A DNA stretch of 64,000 nt from Corynebacterium urogenitale (GCF_009026825.1 NZ_CP045032.1:992001-1056000); one strand, 5' to 3'; counted from the first letter of the stretch, positions 56,784 through 64,000 are shown. Notes: a model not told the origin generated them from the sequence alone. Program-made: numbers and translations.

Positions 56784-58455
56784 ACAGCAGCATGATCATC
56801 AACAGCTGGCAGCCCAGGATCTTGCCAATCATTGCAGTGGGGTAGACGGTCGTGTATCCGCGGGCGGCAAGCTCCGTGCCAGTCTGACCATTGAGGTAGC
56901 CCAGAAACGCCGGGTTGGTGGACACGCCCGCGGCCACGCCCATGGCTTCATCCCAACGAAGCTTGATGAGCACCTTGCCGATGACGCCGCATGCGAGGGC
57001 AGAGGCGACCGTGAAGACAAAGCCCACCGCAATAAAAGTCAGCGAGGATGGGTCCGTCATTGCAGAGCGGAAACCTTGGCCAGCTGTTGTACCCACGCCG
57101 GCGAGGAAGAGGGCCAAGCCCAAGGCGCCGAGCGATCGGTTGGCGTGATACGGCATCTGCCACTGGATCTTGCCCGTGCGGGTCAGCGCGCCGAGAATCA
57201 ACCCAATGACGATGGGGCCGCCACCGAAGCCCAGGGAAAGGTGCGTGCCACCTGGCAGTGGAATCGGGATGACTCCCAGAAGCAAGCCGAGAGCCAAACC
57301 CAAGCTGAATGGGAAGAGGTCCACGTCCGCCAAAGAGCGCTCCGAGTCGCCGAGGAAGCGCTCGACATCTTTCATGCGGTGCGCTGGAGCAACCGCTCTC
57401 ACGCGGTCGGAGAATTGAAGCACATCTGAATCGTGTGGCACCACATCTTCGTCACCTCGGCGCAGGCGGGTGATGAGGAAACCATGGGCTACTGGATTGA
57501 TGTCCTTAATGGTTCGCCCGGCGACTGCTGGGTTGGAGATGGTCATGCGGCGGTAGCTGATCTCCGATTTCGTGATTTCCAGAGGCACCTCAGTTCCCAA
57601 CAGTGCGATTGCCTTGTCGAGCTCCTTTGGAGTACCCGCGAGAACCAAGATGGCGCCCTCGTGTGCTTCCGCGGAATCGTGGGCAAGTTCCTCGTCCAAG
57701 TCGTCCGTGGCAAGGGGAACCGCCGTAGAGCTTGTGGTGAGCAAACGGGTGGCCTCTGCGTCTGGGTGGATGATGCGGGAGCACATCACATCCGCCCCGG
57801 TGAAGCGCCGTAGCTCGTCGATGGTGCCGCCGATTCCTGACCGCAGGAGCACGCTGCGGTGTTCCAGTGGTTCGTGGAGGATGCCTTCATCCATCGCGTC
57901 CTGAACGTGATTGACTTTCAGCACTTTCGCCCCGATCGCCGCCACAGCGATCGCGCCAAGGATTCCTCCCGGGTAAGCCAGGGAGTATCCAACCACAGGA
58001 TTCGCCGCCAAGTCTGGAGCACTGCTTTCCAAGACCTGGACGATGGCAGCCATGCCGGGCGTGGAGGTGAGGGCTCCGGAGAGGGTACCTGCTGACGTCG
58101 GTCCATCGAGGTTGAGCAGTTGGGTGACCGCAAACGACCCGCCCACCAGAACCACCAGCAACGCGGCGACGAAAGCGTTGAGGCGCCAGCCGCGATGGGG
58201 GAGATCCGCGAAGAATGCGCGCCCGGCTGTGAGTCCGATGGTGTAGACGAAGATCGCGAGCCCCAGCTGGTAGAGCAGTGGTGGCAGCTGAATCTCCGGG
58301 TTGGCGGTGGAGAGGGCTAGTGCGACAAATAGCACTGCCGCTGGGCCCAGAGATAAGCCGAAGAAACGAACGCGTCCCAGTGCGAAACCCACGGCGCAGA
58401 TCACGATGAGTGTGATGAGGGGGTTAGCGGCGAAGAAATCCAACATTGCATTCAT
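56782..58455 (-). CDS. AspT/YidE-YbjL family transporter with two RCK_C domains
   Basis: 557 residues. Five or so N-terminal transmembrane helices (1-180, PLITLIVICAVGFALGRV), two central cytosolic TrkA-C-like domains (about 205-370), and a second membrane block with the duplication motifs GxxPxPxPGG (VIPIPLPGGTHLSLGFGGGP) and GLALFLAGVGTTAGQGF. This is the aspartate:alanine exchanger superfamily; the C. glutamicum relative SucE exports succinate. Substrate here is inferred as a dicarboxylate. Start ATG 58453-58455 is chosen; an upstream in-frame extension to 58560 is Arg/Lys-rich and unlikely. Confidence 0.88.
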   Translation of the reverse strand: MNAMLDFFAANPLITLIVICAVGFALGRVRFFGLSLGPAAVLFVALALSTANPEIQLPPLLYQLGLAIFVYTIGLTAGRAFFADLPHRGWRLNAFVAALLVVLVGGSFAVTQLLNLDGPTSAGTLSGALTSTPGMAAIVQVLESSAPDLAANPVVGYSLAYPGGILGAIAVAAIGAKVLKVNHVQDAMDEGILHEPLEHRSVLLRSGIGGTIDELRRFTGADVMCSRIIHPDAEATRLLTTSSTAVPLATDDLDEELAHDSAEAHEGAILVLAGTPKELDKAIALLGTEVPLEITKSEISYRRMTISNPAVAGRTIKDINPVAHGFLITRLRRGDEDVVPHDSDVLQFSDRVRAVAPAHRMKDVERFLGDSERSLADVDLFPFSLGLALGLLLGVIPIPLPGGTHLSLGFGGGPIVIGLILGALTRTGKIQWQMPYHANRSLGALGLALFLAGVGTTAGQGFRSAMTDPSSLTFIAVGFVFTVASALACGVIGKVLIKLRWDEAMGVAAGVSTNPAFLGYLNGQTGTELAARGYTTVYPTAMIGKILGCQLLMIMLL

Positions 58456-58670
58456 GGCAGTTTCGAGTTTGCCATCTTTGCGCTCCCGTTTCGCGGCAAC
58501 GGGATTACGTTTCTGTTTCCGTATCGGCGCCCGCAGTGTTGTCCTTCTCGTAGTTCTCAACGACGCCAGGAGGCCGCGGATAGCAGGCGATCAAGAAAAT
58601 TCTGATTTTGCCAGTGAAAGCGCAATGCTTCTCCTGGGCTAAGCACATGACTGTGGCCAGAGGGAAAACT

Positions 58671-60125
58671 GTGTCACTCAAGGTTCGGTTTGCCATCGGT
58701 ACCGCAAGCGCGTCCACCCAGATCGAGGGTGACATGCCGCCGAATAATTGGACGCGCTGGGCCGAACAGGGGCGGGTGGTCGATGGAACTGGCCCCAACC
58801 CGAGTACTAACCATTGGCGCCGCTGGGAAGAGGACAACGAGCTCATGGCCTCCCTGGGTTTGCAAATCGCGCGGGTGTCCGTGGAGTGGGCGCGAATCGA
58901 GCCCCGCCGCGGACACTTCGATACAGAAGTTCTGCAGTGCTACCGAGCGGAATACGAAGACCTGGTCAGTCGCGGTATCCAACCATTGGTGACACTTCAC
59001 CACTTCAGTCACCCGGTGTGGTTTGAAAACGAGGGTGCGTTCACGCGGGAGGAGAATGTGCCACTGTTCCTCAGGTTCGCACGCAAGGTTCTGGAGTACC
59101 TAGGGGACATTGGGGATGACTGGGTGACGATCAACGAGCCGAACGTTTATGCGACACAGGCTTACCTGTTCAACGAGACACCGCCCGGTGGTAAAGCCCA
59201 GTGGGGCAAGCTTCGCAGCACCCTGCGAAACATGGCTCTTGCGCACATCCAGTGCTATGGCCTCATCTACGACATGCTGGATACGAAAGAACGGCAGGTG
59301 CGGGTGGCGTTTGCTCACCACGTGCGTGCTTTCGCGCCAATGAATCCGCGGAACCCCGTTCACAGGGTCTTCACCTGGATTGATGATGCACTGTTCAATC
59401 GAGGTGTGGAGGATTCCTTCGTGCTGGGGAAGTTCTCCGCTTTTCTCGGTACCCCCACGACTCCCATCACACCCGGGGTCTACGCGGATGCGATGGGTAT
59501 CAACTACTATTCGCGGACGGCGGTGACAGGGCTTAGTGATGGAACTTTTCCCGATGTGCCGGTCAACGACCTAGGGTGGGAAATCTATCCGAAAGGGTTG
59601 GTTCAGGCAGCTCGCAGGCTCAGTGAGAAGTACCAGCTGCCGATCTGGGTGACGGAAAACGGCACAGCGGATAACGGGGGCGAGGGAAAGCAGGAGCGTT
59701 TCCGGTGCCGCTTCCTCCTGGAGCATCTCACCGCCATAGCGAAGGCATGCGCTGACGGAGTTCCAATTGAGCGCTATTACCACTGGTGTTTTGTGGACAA
59801 CTGGGAGTGGACCGAAGGGATGGCGCAGCACTTCGGCATCGTTTCCATGGAAGAAGAGAGTCTGGATCGCGTGGTGAAACCATCCGGCTACCTCTTGGGG
59901 GAAATTATCTCCGCTGGTGAAGGGTGCTTATCGGGATTACTGGTGGGTTTTTGCGTCCCGTTTCGTCATGCACATTGGAAACTACGTAGCCCTGTTCTAT
60001 TTGCTGTTCTATCTCAAGGACCACATCGGGATGGCCGATCCAGATGGTGGTGTGATGATGCTGACGATCATCTATGCGGGGTGCACAGTCATCACGGCAG
60101 TAGTCGGCGGGAGTGTATCCGATAG
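58671..60125 (+). CDS. glycoside hydrolase family 1 beta-glycosidase with aberrant C-terminus
   Basis: GTG 58671 has AGAGGGA 5 nt upstream; an ATG at 58647 lacks a ribosome-binding site. The first ~413 residues are a GH1 TIM barrel: FAIGTASASTQIEG at the N-terminus, acid/base Glu156 in TINEPN, nucleophile Glu329 in VTENG, then DNWEWTEGMAQHFGIV. After KPSGYLLGEI (near 59905) the frame runs out of register through an MFS transporter remnant, giving a foreign Arg/His/Trp-rich tail of ~70 residues to 60125. So the natural end has been lost at a deletion junction. Catalytic residues are intact, so activity is possible if the tail is tolerated. Confidence 0.8.
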   Translation: MSLKVRFAIGTASASTQIEGDMPPNNWTRWAEQGRVVDGTGPNPSTNHWRRWEEDNELMASLGLQIARVSVEWARIEPRRGHFDTEVLQCYRAEYEDLVSRGIQPLVTLHHFSHPVWFENEGAFTREENVPLFLRFARKVLEYLGDIGDDWVTINEPNVYATQAYLFNETPPGGKAQWGKLRSTLRNMALAHIQCYGLIYDMLDTKERQVRVAFAHHVRAFAPMNPRNPVHRVFTWIDDALFNRGVEDSFVLGKFSAFLGTPTTPITPGVYADAMGINYYSRTAVTGLSDGTFPDVPVNDLGWEIYPKGLVQAARRLSEKYQLPIWVTENGTADNGGEGKQERFRCRFLLEHLTAIAKACADGVPIERYYHWCFVDNWEWTEGMAQHFGIVSMEEESLDRVVKPSGYLLGEIISAGEGCLSGLLVGFCVPFRHAHWKLRSPVLFAVLSQGPHRDGRSRWWCDDADDHLCGVHSHHGSSRRECIR

Positions 60126-60489
60126 GCTCAACCGCCGGAAAGTATTCGTGGTGCGCAGCGCATGGTCGGTGGGCTTGGCCACGTTACTTATGGCTTTCGC
60201 CCATACATTTCTCACTGTTATCGTCGCCGCGGTGATCCTGGGGATGGCTTGGGGAGTGTTCTCTTCGGTGGATCAGGCGCTCATTAATGAGGCATTGCCG
60301 AGCGAGGCGAATCGTGCGCGTGATGTGTCGATTATGACGCTGACGGTGGGTATCACGAACATGTTATCTGGCGGAATTGCAGCATTGGCGCTGAACTACC
60401 TGGGTGGTTACGCGGGCCTTTATCTGCTGTGCTCCGTTGCCTGCGTGGTCGGCTCCGTGTTCGTTGTTCCCATCCGCTCCTCCCGTTAG
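59917..60489 (+). pseudogene. MFS transporter, C-terminal half only
   Basis: 190 codons from GTG 59917 (frame open from 59878). It encodes the middle and C-terminal half of an MFS transporter: KGAYRDYWWVFASRF is the usual start of the second six-helix bundle, followed by GGSVSDRLNRRK (motif A of the second half) and about six membrane helices. The N-terminal six helices are missing. It overlaps the out-of-frame 3' end of the GH1 gene by about 200 nt, consistent with a deletion that fused gene ends. Such MFS genes are commonly paired with GH1 enzymes for glycoside uptake. Confidence 0.75.
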
Positions 60490-60524
60490 CGTGTGGTGTT
60501 TTTCGACGCCACCAGCCCCATACA

Positions 60525-60568
60525 GAAACAACCCCGCTGAACGCTCACGGCTTCGCGAGCTAGCGGGG
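60525..60568 (-). terminator. terminator of the mhuD gene
   Basis: CCCCGCT / AGCGGGG 7-bp stem (60532-60538 with 60562-60568). On the minus strand it is followed by TTGTTT. It is 55 nt after the mhuD stop. Confidence 0.7.
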
Positions 60569-60622
60569 TCTAGTGGCGGGAGTGGCGGGCTCTTGCGCCT
60601 GGGGTGGGGAAGGAGAAGGGTG

Positions 60623-60970
60623 CTATTTGCCTGGGTAGGAGCCGAGGACAACCTCGAATTCCAGAAGGTCCGCGCCGGTGGCAACGGGTTTGCGTCCTCC
60701 AGTGTGCTCACCGGGCTGTGGCTGGTGCTCGTCGCCCTCGGAAGGCTTGCGGGTGTGCGGGTCGCTATCGCGCCAGTTGGCGTAGGATTCCTCATCGGCC
60801 CAGCGGGTGACAACGAAGTAGCGGTCGTCGCCCTTGACGGGGCGCAGTAGTTCGAAGCCCTCGAAGCCCGGCGCGTTATCCACGGCGTGCTGGCGGGCGG
60901 CGAAACGCTTCTCCAGCTCTTCGCCCTTACCTTCAGGCACGGTGATTGCATTGATCTTGATGATGCTCAT
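60623..60970 (-). CDS. mhuD: MhuD-like heme-degrading monooxygenase
   Basis: 115 residues, ABM ferredoxin-like fold. The N-terminus KINAITVPEGKGEELEKRFA and RPVKGDDRYFVVT are very close to M. tuberculosis MhuD (Rv3592), which opens heme to mycobilin and releases iron without CO. Asn7 is present; His89 in GEHTGGRKPV is the best match to the axial His75. Before it there is an insertion of about 12 charged/polar residues (PSEGDEHQPQPG) relative to MhuD. Start ATG 60970 with TAAGCT 8 nt upstream. Confidence 0.88.
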   Translation of the reverse strand: MSIIKINAITVPEGKGEELEKRFAARQHAVDNAPGFEGFELLRPVKGDDRYFVVTRWADEESYANWRDSDPHTRKPSEGDEHQPQPGEHTGGRKPVATGADLLEFEVVLGSYPGK

Positions 60971-60978
60971 ACTCCTAG

Positions 60979-60984
60979 AGCTTA
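60979..60984 (-). promoter_or_regulatory. -10 box TAAGCT of mhuD, possibly leaderless
   Basis: Minus-strand TAAGCT ends exactly 8 nt before the ATG. An AGGAG is present but only 1 nt from the ATG, too close to act normally. Confidence 0.45.
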
Positions 60985-61015
60985 CCCCTGAGAAGCCCTT
61001 GCACGATTGTGCTTG

Positions 61016-61729
61016 TCAGATGCTCGTAGCAACGGGGGTCTGGCTAGGTTGAAAAGTGGCGCATTCGTGAGCGAAAGCGTGGGCAACTGCTTTTCCGGCG
61101 GTGGCAATTGCATCATCGTGGGCGCGCATCTCGGCGACTAGTGGCGTCGGATCATTGCCATCACCTTCGGCCCAACGTCCCATCAACTCCGGGCTGGCCT
61201 CTGGGTGAAACTGCATTCCGAGGGCGCACCCCAGACGAAAGGCTTGGTGAGGGTAGCGTTCGGAGCTGGCGAGAAGCACTGCGTCTGGCGGGAGAGCCGT
61301 GACGACATCGTGGTGGCTTTCGGCCGCCATAAAATCGGCGGGGAGGTCGCGGAAGATGGGGTCGCTGGTGCCCGCGGAGGTGAGGGCAATGCGAAAGGCT
61401 CCTTCCTCACCTTCCAACCCCAGTTCCACGGTGCCGCCGAAGGCATCGGCGAGAATCTGGTGCCCCAGACAGATGCCGAGGATTGGTGTGCCGTGCTCGG
61501 TCAGCTGGCGCAAGAGGATGTGCAGCTGCGGCATCCATTCGTAGCCGTTGAGGCAGTCATCGCGACCGCCGAGCACGATCACACCGTCACCGACTTCTTC
61601 CCTGGCGGGCACAGGTTGCTCCCACAAGTTGACGGTTTTCAGCTCTGCTCCGGATTCCTTGAGCCAGTCGGAGAAACGCTCGAGGGGGACGGTGGGGTCC
61701 GGTTGAAGTACGGTGATGGTCACGCTCAT
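61016..61729 (-). CDS. class I glutamine amidotransferase-like protein
   Basis: 237 residues, GMP-synthase-type GATase1 domain. Nucleophile Cys87 in GICLGHQILA, His in MQFHPEAS; the oxyanion strand is GGRDDCL rather than the usual GGPxS. Stand-alone members of this group are gamma-glutamyl hydrolases or transferases on small amines; the partner is unknown. It is followed 45 nt later by mhuD. TAAGCT is 8 nt before the ATG. Confidence 0.88.
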   Translation of the reverse strand: MSVTITVLQPDPTVPLERFSDWLKESGAELKTVNLWEQPVPAREEVGDGVIVLGGRDDCLNGYEWMPQLHILLRQLTEHGTPILGICLGHQILADAFGGTVELGLEGEEGAFRIALTSAGTSDPIFRDLPADFMAAESHHDVVTALPPDAVLLASSERYPHQAFRLGCALGMQFHPEASPELMGRWAEGDGNDPTPLVAEMRAHDDAIATAGKAVAHAFAHECATFQPSQTPVATSI

Positions 61730-61737
61730 GCCTTCTG

Positions 61738-61743
61738 AGCTTA
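61738..61743 (-). promoter_or_regulatory. -10 box TAAGCT of the GATase gene, possibly leaderless
   Basis: Minus-strand TAAGCT ends 8 nt before the start codon at 61727-61729. AGAAGG is only 1 nt from the ATG. Confidence 0.45.
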
Positions 61744-61875
61744 AACATCTGCTGTTTCGGCGAGGTTAAACCTTTGTCGACTTATGGGGGATGGGGTGGC
61801 ATGCGCGTGGGTTGTCGCATGGGTTGTGTTGTTGCGCGCGTGCGCTGTGGCGTGGCGCGCGCTGGGATCGGGGGG

Positions 61876-62193
61876 CTATTGTGTGGGGTCACCGCTATCG
61901 AGGTGCTTTTCCAGATCCTCCACTTTGCCCTTGAGGCGTCCGGTATAACCAGGGCGAATGTCGGCCTTGAGCACGAGGGATACACGTGGGGAAACCTTTT
62001 GGACGGCCTCGGTGGCGCGCTTGACCACATCCATGACTTCGTCCCATTCGCCCTCAATGAGGGTGAACATGGCGTTCGTCTCATTCGGGAGACCGGACTC
62101 GCGGACGACGCGAACGGCCTCGGCGACGGCGCCAGCCATTTCGGCCTCGGGATTATTGGTGATGGTAGGGGCGACAGAGAATGCGATGATCAT
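61876..62193 (-). CDS. MTH1187/YkoF-type thiamine-binding family protein
   Basis: 105 residues starting MIIAFSVAPTITNNPEAEM. The pattern, including ESGLPNETNAMFTLIEGEWDEVM and the C-terminal region, is that of the MTH1187 (DUF77) family, whose members bind thiamine or its pyrimidine. No TPP riboswitch was recognised upstream, so thiamine regulation is not supported. TAGAAT lies 8 nt before the ATG. It is the last native gene before the tRNA fragment. Confidence 0.85.
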   Translation of the reverse strand: MIIAFSVAPTITNNPEAEMAGAVAEAVRVVRESGLPNETNAMFTLIEGEWDEVMDVVKRATEAVQKVSPRVSLVLKADIRPGYTGRLKGKVEDLEKHLDSGDPTQ

Positions 62194-62201
62194 GTAAAGC
62201 G

Positions 62202-62207
62202 ATTCTA
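62202..62207 (-). promoter_or_regulatory. -10 box TAGAAT of the thiamine-binding-type gene, probably leaderless
   Basis: Minus-strand TAGAAT ends 8 nt before the ATG; CGCTTTAC in between has no ribosome-binding site. Confidence 0.5.
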
Positions 62208-62280
62208 AACGGAGGAGCGCTACCAGGCAGGTGTGCTAGGAGGAAGAGGAAGATCGGGTACGGGTGCCAAGAAGAAACAG

Positions 62281-62320
62281 AAAAAGGCCAGCGGCTGCAA
62301 GAGTTGCTGCCACCGGCCTT
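62281..62320 (-). terminator. terminator behind the tRNA fragment
   Basis: On the minus strand AAGGCC...GGCCTT forms an interrupted hairpin with inner GCAA/TTGC pairing, followed by TTT. It is 7 nt beyond the tRNA CCA end, so the original downstream context of the tRNA is preserved on this side. Confidence 0.7.
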
Positions 62321-62326
62321 GTGCCT

Positions 62327-62373
62327 TGGTCGGGCTAACAGGATTTGAACCTGCGACCCCCACACCCCCTGGA
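62327..62373 (-). other. 3' part of a tRNA gene, candidate attachment site of an integrated element
   Basis: Minus-strand sequence has a complete T arm GCAGGTTCAAATCCTGT, the acceptor 3' strand TAGCCCGA and CCA, preceded by GGGGGT and a variable-loop-like stretch. This fits a proline-type tRNA. Upstream there is no D arm and no TCGGGCT-type 5' acceptor strand, so only about 45 nt from the anticodon arm to CCA remain. Such 3' fragments are left when an element integrates in a tRNA gene. The orientation puts the element to the right, beyond the window. Confidence 0.75.
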
Positions 62374-62484
62374 GTTTCACTAAAACTGCTGGTGAGTGAT
62401 GGTTTTCTAAACCGCTCTCTTGTTCTGGAAGACACTGTACACCAGCGCGTGCCAGATACGTGCCAGAACTCTCGAGGAATTGCC

Positions 62485-62865
62485 ATGAACCCAGAAGAGA
62501 TGATGCCCTTAACCCGAGCAGCTGAAGAGCTTGGGATCGCCCCGGAGGAGCTTGTGCAAGAGATGATCCTCTCCGGAGAGATCACAAAGTTGGAAGGGGA
62601 GATTTTGTTGCAGGTTGAACCGGAACTCCGGCTACGATCTGGAGAGGAGGGACTGATCTACAATCTCCCGGGGTTGTTGTGGGCGGAGGTTGCGGGAGGG
62701 CTTCTTCGGGTTGTGGTGAGTTCAACCGCTGAGGGGGTCGAGGAGATCGAGGTACTCTCCAGGCTCGTCGAAGATCTTGGACTCGTCTGCGTAGATACGA
62801 CCTTGAGCTACAACCCGGAGTACTTCGGGGGGATTGTGTCGGTCTCCCACTATCTTCTCGTTTAG
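62485..62865 (+). CDS. unknown small protein with excisionase-like N-terminal helix-turn-helix
   Basis: 126 residues from ATG 62485, with GAGGAAT 6 nt upstream; the open frame upstream of this ATG runs through the tRNA fragment and is rejected. Residues 5-35 (PLTRAAEELGIAPEELVQEM) resemble short DNA-binding helices of excisionase-like proteins. The remainder is Glu/Leu/Val-rich, acidic, with no recognised domain. Located just inside the presumed element end, where small regulators or excisionases are common. Function unknown. Confidence 0.6.
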   Translation: MNPEEMMPLTRAAEELGIAPEELVQEMILSGEITKLEGEILLQVEPELRLRSGEEGLIYNLPGLLWAEVAGGLLRVVVSSTAEGVEEIEVLSRLVEDLGLVCVDTTLSYNPEYFGGIVSVSHYLLV

Positions 62866-63079
62866 TGAGCCAGCCCGCTATTGCGCGGGGTGCCTACTTC
62901 TAGCTGGAGAGTTTCAGAAACGGTGCTCGAAGAACGCTATTTATTCGGATAGATAATGGTGTATTTAAAATAGTTGAAGGGGTAAGCAAAGGGGTAAGTG
63001 ATTGCCGTCACAAAAGTTCTTTTCCTGATCTATCTAAATTAGAATTTAGGGCGTTGTTAGGTTTCGAGAAGGAGTGCTT

Positions 63080-63649
63080 ATGCGCCGTTATGCTTTGGCT
63101 GTTATTGCCGTTGCTTCCCTTGGTTTAGTTGCTTGCGGTTCTGGTGATAGTCCAGACGAAAGTAATGGCGGAAATATCACTGCAGCTGAAAGTACTGCTA
63201 CCCAGGAGCAATCCGGTGAAGGCGATGGTTCTCTGGGGCTTAATGAGCCTTTCGAAATCTCCACTCTGGACGATAATGACGTTTTTCTGAAAATTACGGA
63301 CATAACCCTAGGTGAAGATTGCAAGTTTGGTGCCTATGTTCCGGAAATGCGGAACGATGAGCTGGGGGAAGAGAAACAGTATCTGCAGATTTTCGCTGAG
63401 GTGGATGTTCAGAAGCTGGATAATCCAATGAGTCAGGGGATGGGTTTCCTTGATGATCCTCAGATTGTAGACGGGGAGGGATTCTCGGAGAATGCTGACC
63501 TTGCTATGGACTGCCAGAGTGGTGAAGGGTATGAGGATTGGTTGGTTCCTACGAGTGTGGGTGACAAATCACGCCGGTATGGAGCTTACGTAGTCCCGAA
63601 GAGTATTACCGAAGTTCGGGTGCACGACAAGACTTTCGCTGTTAAGTAA
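63080..63649 (+). CDS. putative lipoprotein, DUF4352-like
   Basis: 189 residues. Signal peptide MRRYALAVIAVASLGLVAC with lipobox LVAC, so the mature protein would be lipid-anchored. A Gly/Ser/Glu-rich linker (~22-55) precedes a beta-rich domain (FEISTLDDNDVFLKITDI ... TEVRVHDKTFAV) resembling DUF4352-type immunoglobulin-like lipoproteins; two cysteines in the domain may pair. ATG 63080 has AAGGAG 5 nt upstream; two codons upstream GTG is less likely. GC is clearly below that of the core genes, supporting acquired DNA. Function unknown. Confidence 0.8.
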   Translation: MRRYALAVIAVASLGLVACGSGDSPDESNGGNITAAESTATQEQSGEGDGSLGLNEPFEISTLDDNDVFLKITDITLGEDCKFGAYVPEMRNDELGEEKQYLQIFAEVDVQKLDNPMSQGMGFLDDPQIVDGEGFSENADLAMDCQSGEGYEDWLVPTSVGDKSRRYGAYVVPKSITEVRVHDKTFAVK

Positions 63650-63743
63650 GTCGGTACCACGCGGCTTGATAGCCCTTCTGTAAGCCCGTCTAAGGCGTTG
63701 AAAACCCTTCTCTGGGCAGTCAGTCCAGGGGCACTGGGAAAAT

Positions 63744-63769
63744 CGCTGTATCGAGCTTACAGCGTTTTT
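63744..63769 (+). terminator. terminator of the lipoprotein gene
   Basis: CGCTGTA / TACAGCG perfect 7-bp stem with a 7-nt loop followed by TTTTT. Confidence 0.85.
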
Positions 63770-63781
63770 AGGGTACCCTAA
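63768..63781. promoter_or_regulatory. 14-bp palindrome TTAGGGTACCCTAA
   Basis: Perfect palindrome directly behind the terminator. Could be a regulator or recombinase site; nothing ties it to a protein here. Confidence 0.35.
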
Positions 63782-63882
63782 GTTCGCAGGTCAGAGGCTT
63801 GTCGAAAAAGGCTTATTTCGGGGAGGGCAACCGGGTTTGGCGGTGGTTGCCTGGAGCGGCTTTCAGCCGGCCTGGAGGGGGG

Positions 63883-63962
63883 TATCAAATAGGCCGGCGT
63901 GGGTTGGTGGCTATTTGATAGGATCCGGGGTTTTTATCAAATAGACCTCCCGGCGGAGGTCT
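63883..63962. repeat. three copies of TATCAAATAG in alternating orientation plus a hairpin
   Basis: TATCAAATAG at 63883-63892, its complement CTATTTGATA at 63911-63920, and TATCAAATAG again at 63935-63944. The last copy abuts AGACCTCC-CGGC-GGAGGTCT (63943-63962), a perfect 8-bp hairpin. The rest of 63650-64000 shows no gene; a GAGTACC direct repeat lies at 63975-63981 and 63984-63990. This may be a regulatory or replication-like region of the element. Confidence 0.7.
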
Positions 63963-64000
63963 CTATCTGCTACCGAGTACCTAGAGTACCCCTGGAATGG

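Noticed and set aside
61730-61875. TPP riboswitch near the thiamine-binding-type gene
   Set aside because: The segment lies downstream of that gene, and no THI-box-like core was found on either strand. It is only a GC-rich alternating stretch.
62233-62484. N-terminal extension of the small element protein through the tRNA fragment
   Set aside because: The frame would encode tRNA and terminator sequence; a proper ribosome-binding site supports the ATG at 62485.
62866-62895. Hairpin CCCGC/GCGGG after the small element gene as terminator
   Set aside because: Stem is only 5 bp and no T-run follows.

Overview
The window reads as chromosome of a mycolic-acid actinobacterium of the genus Corynebacterium. 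The gene order uvrA - infC-rpmI-rplT - rRNA methylase - pheST - argCJBDFRGH - tyrS - rrn - (TPR protein, HAD phosphatase, tlyA, nadK, recN, steA, steB, pyrG, NUDIX, xerD, parA, scpA, scpB, rluB, cmk-der) is the conserved block also known from Mycobacterium tuberculosis around Rv1638-Rv1713. SteA/SteB, a GapB-type long GAPDH and a fused Cmk-Der protein point to Corynebacterium rather than Mycobacterium. I cannot name the species from this sequence; the C. jeikeium/C. resistens lipophilic group would fit.

Layout. 1-3.9 kb (minus): a HelD/HelR-type RNA-polymerase-associated ATPase cut by the window edge, a DoxX-like membrane protein with a lysine-rich tail, and an MBL-fold hydrolase. 3.9-13.3 kb (plus): uvrA, the infC-rpmI-rplT translation operon (infC starts at ATT), an rRNA methylase and pheST, with one decayed gene fragment. 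13.4-21.9 kb: a complete arginine operon from glutamate to arginine including its repressor, closed by a strong terminator. 22-24.7 kb: a Trm112-like peptide, tyrS and a flavin monooxygenase. 24.7-30.4 kb: one complete 16S-23S-5S operon with no spacer tRNA, with recognisable boxA and processing stems. 30.5-50.7 kb: the conserved RNA/NAD/DNA repair/septation/CTP/chromosome segregation block, interrupted between recN and steA by a two-gene cassette (lipoprotein plus large Gly/Ala/Pro-rich protein). 50.7-62.3 kb: a more variable region with a MarR-controlled membrane protein, PAQR protein, formate-THF ligase, gapB, an AspT-type transporter, a GH1 glycosidase abutting a truncated MFS gene, an MhuD-like heme-degrading enzyme, a GATase and a thiamine-binding-type protein. 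62.3-64 kb: a 3' tRNA fragment that looks like the end of an integrated element, followed by unfamiliar small genes and repeats with lower GC.

Two regulatory themes stand out. At least seven genes have a TANNNT -10 box 7-8 nt before the start codon with little or no room for a ribosome-binding site, as expected of leaderless transcripts. The pyrG leader has an extended -10 placed so that transcription should start inside the 5' arm of a terminator hairpin, followed by a second terminator-like hairpin.

No CRISPR array, intact transposase or complete tRNA gene was found. The most unusual candidates are the recN-steA cassette, the pyrG leader, the GH1/MFS deletion junction and the tRNA-fragment boundary near 62.35 kb.
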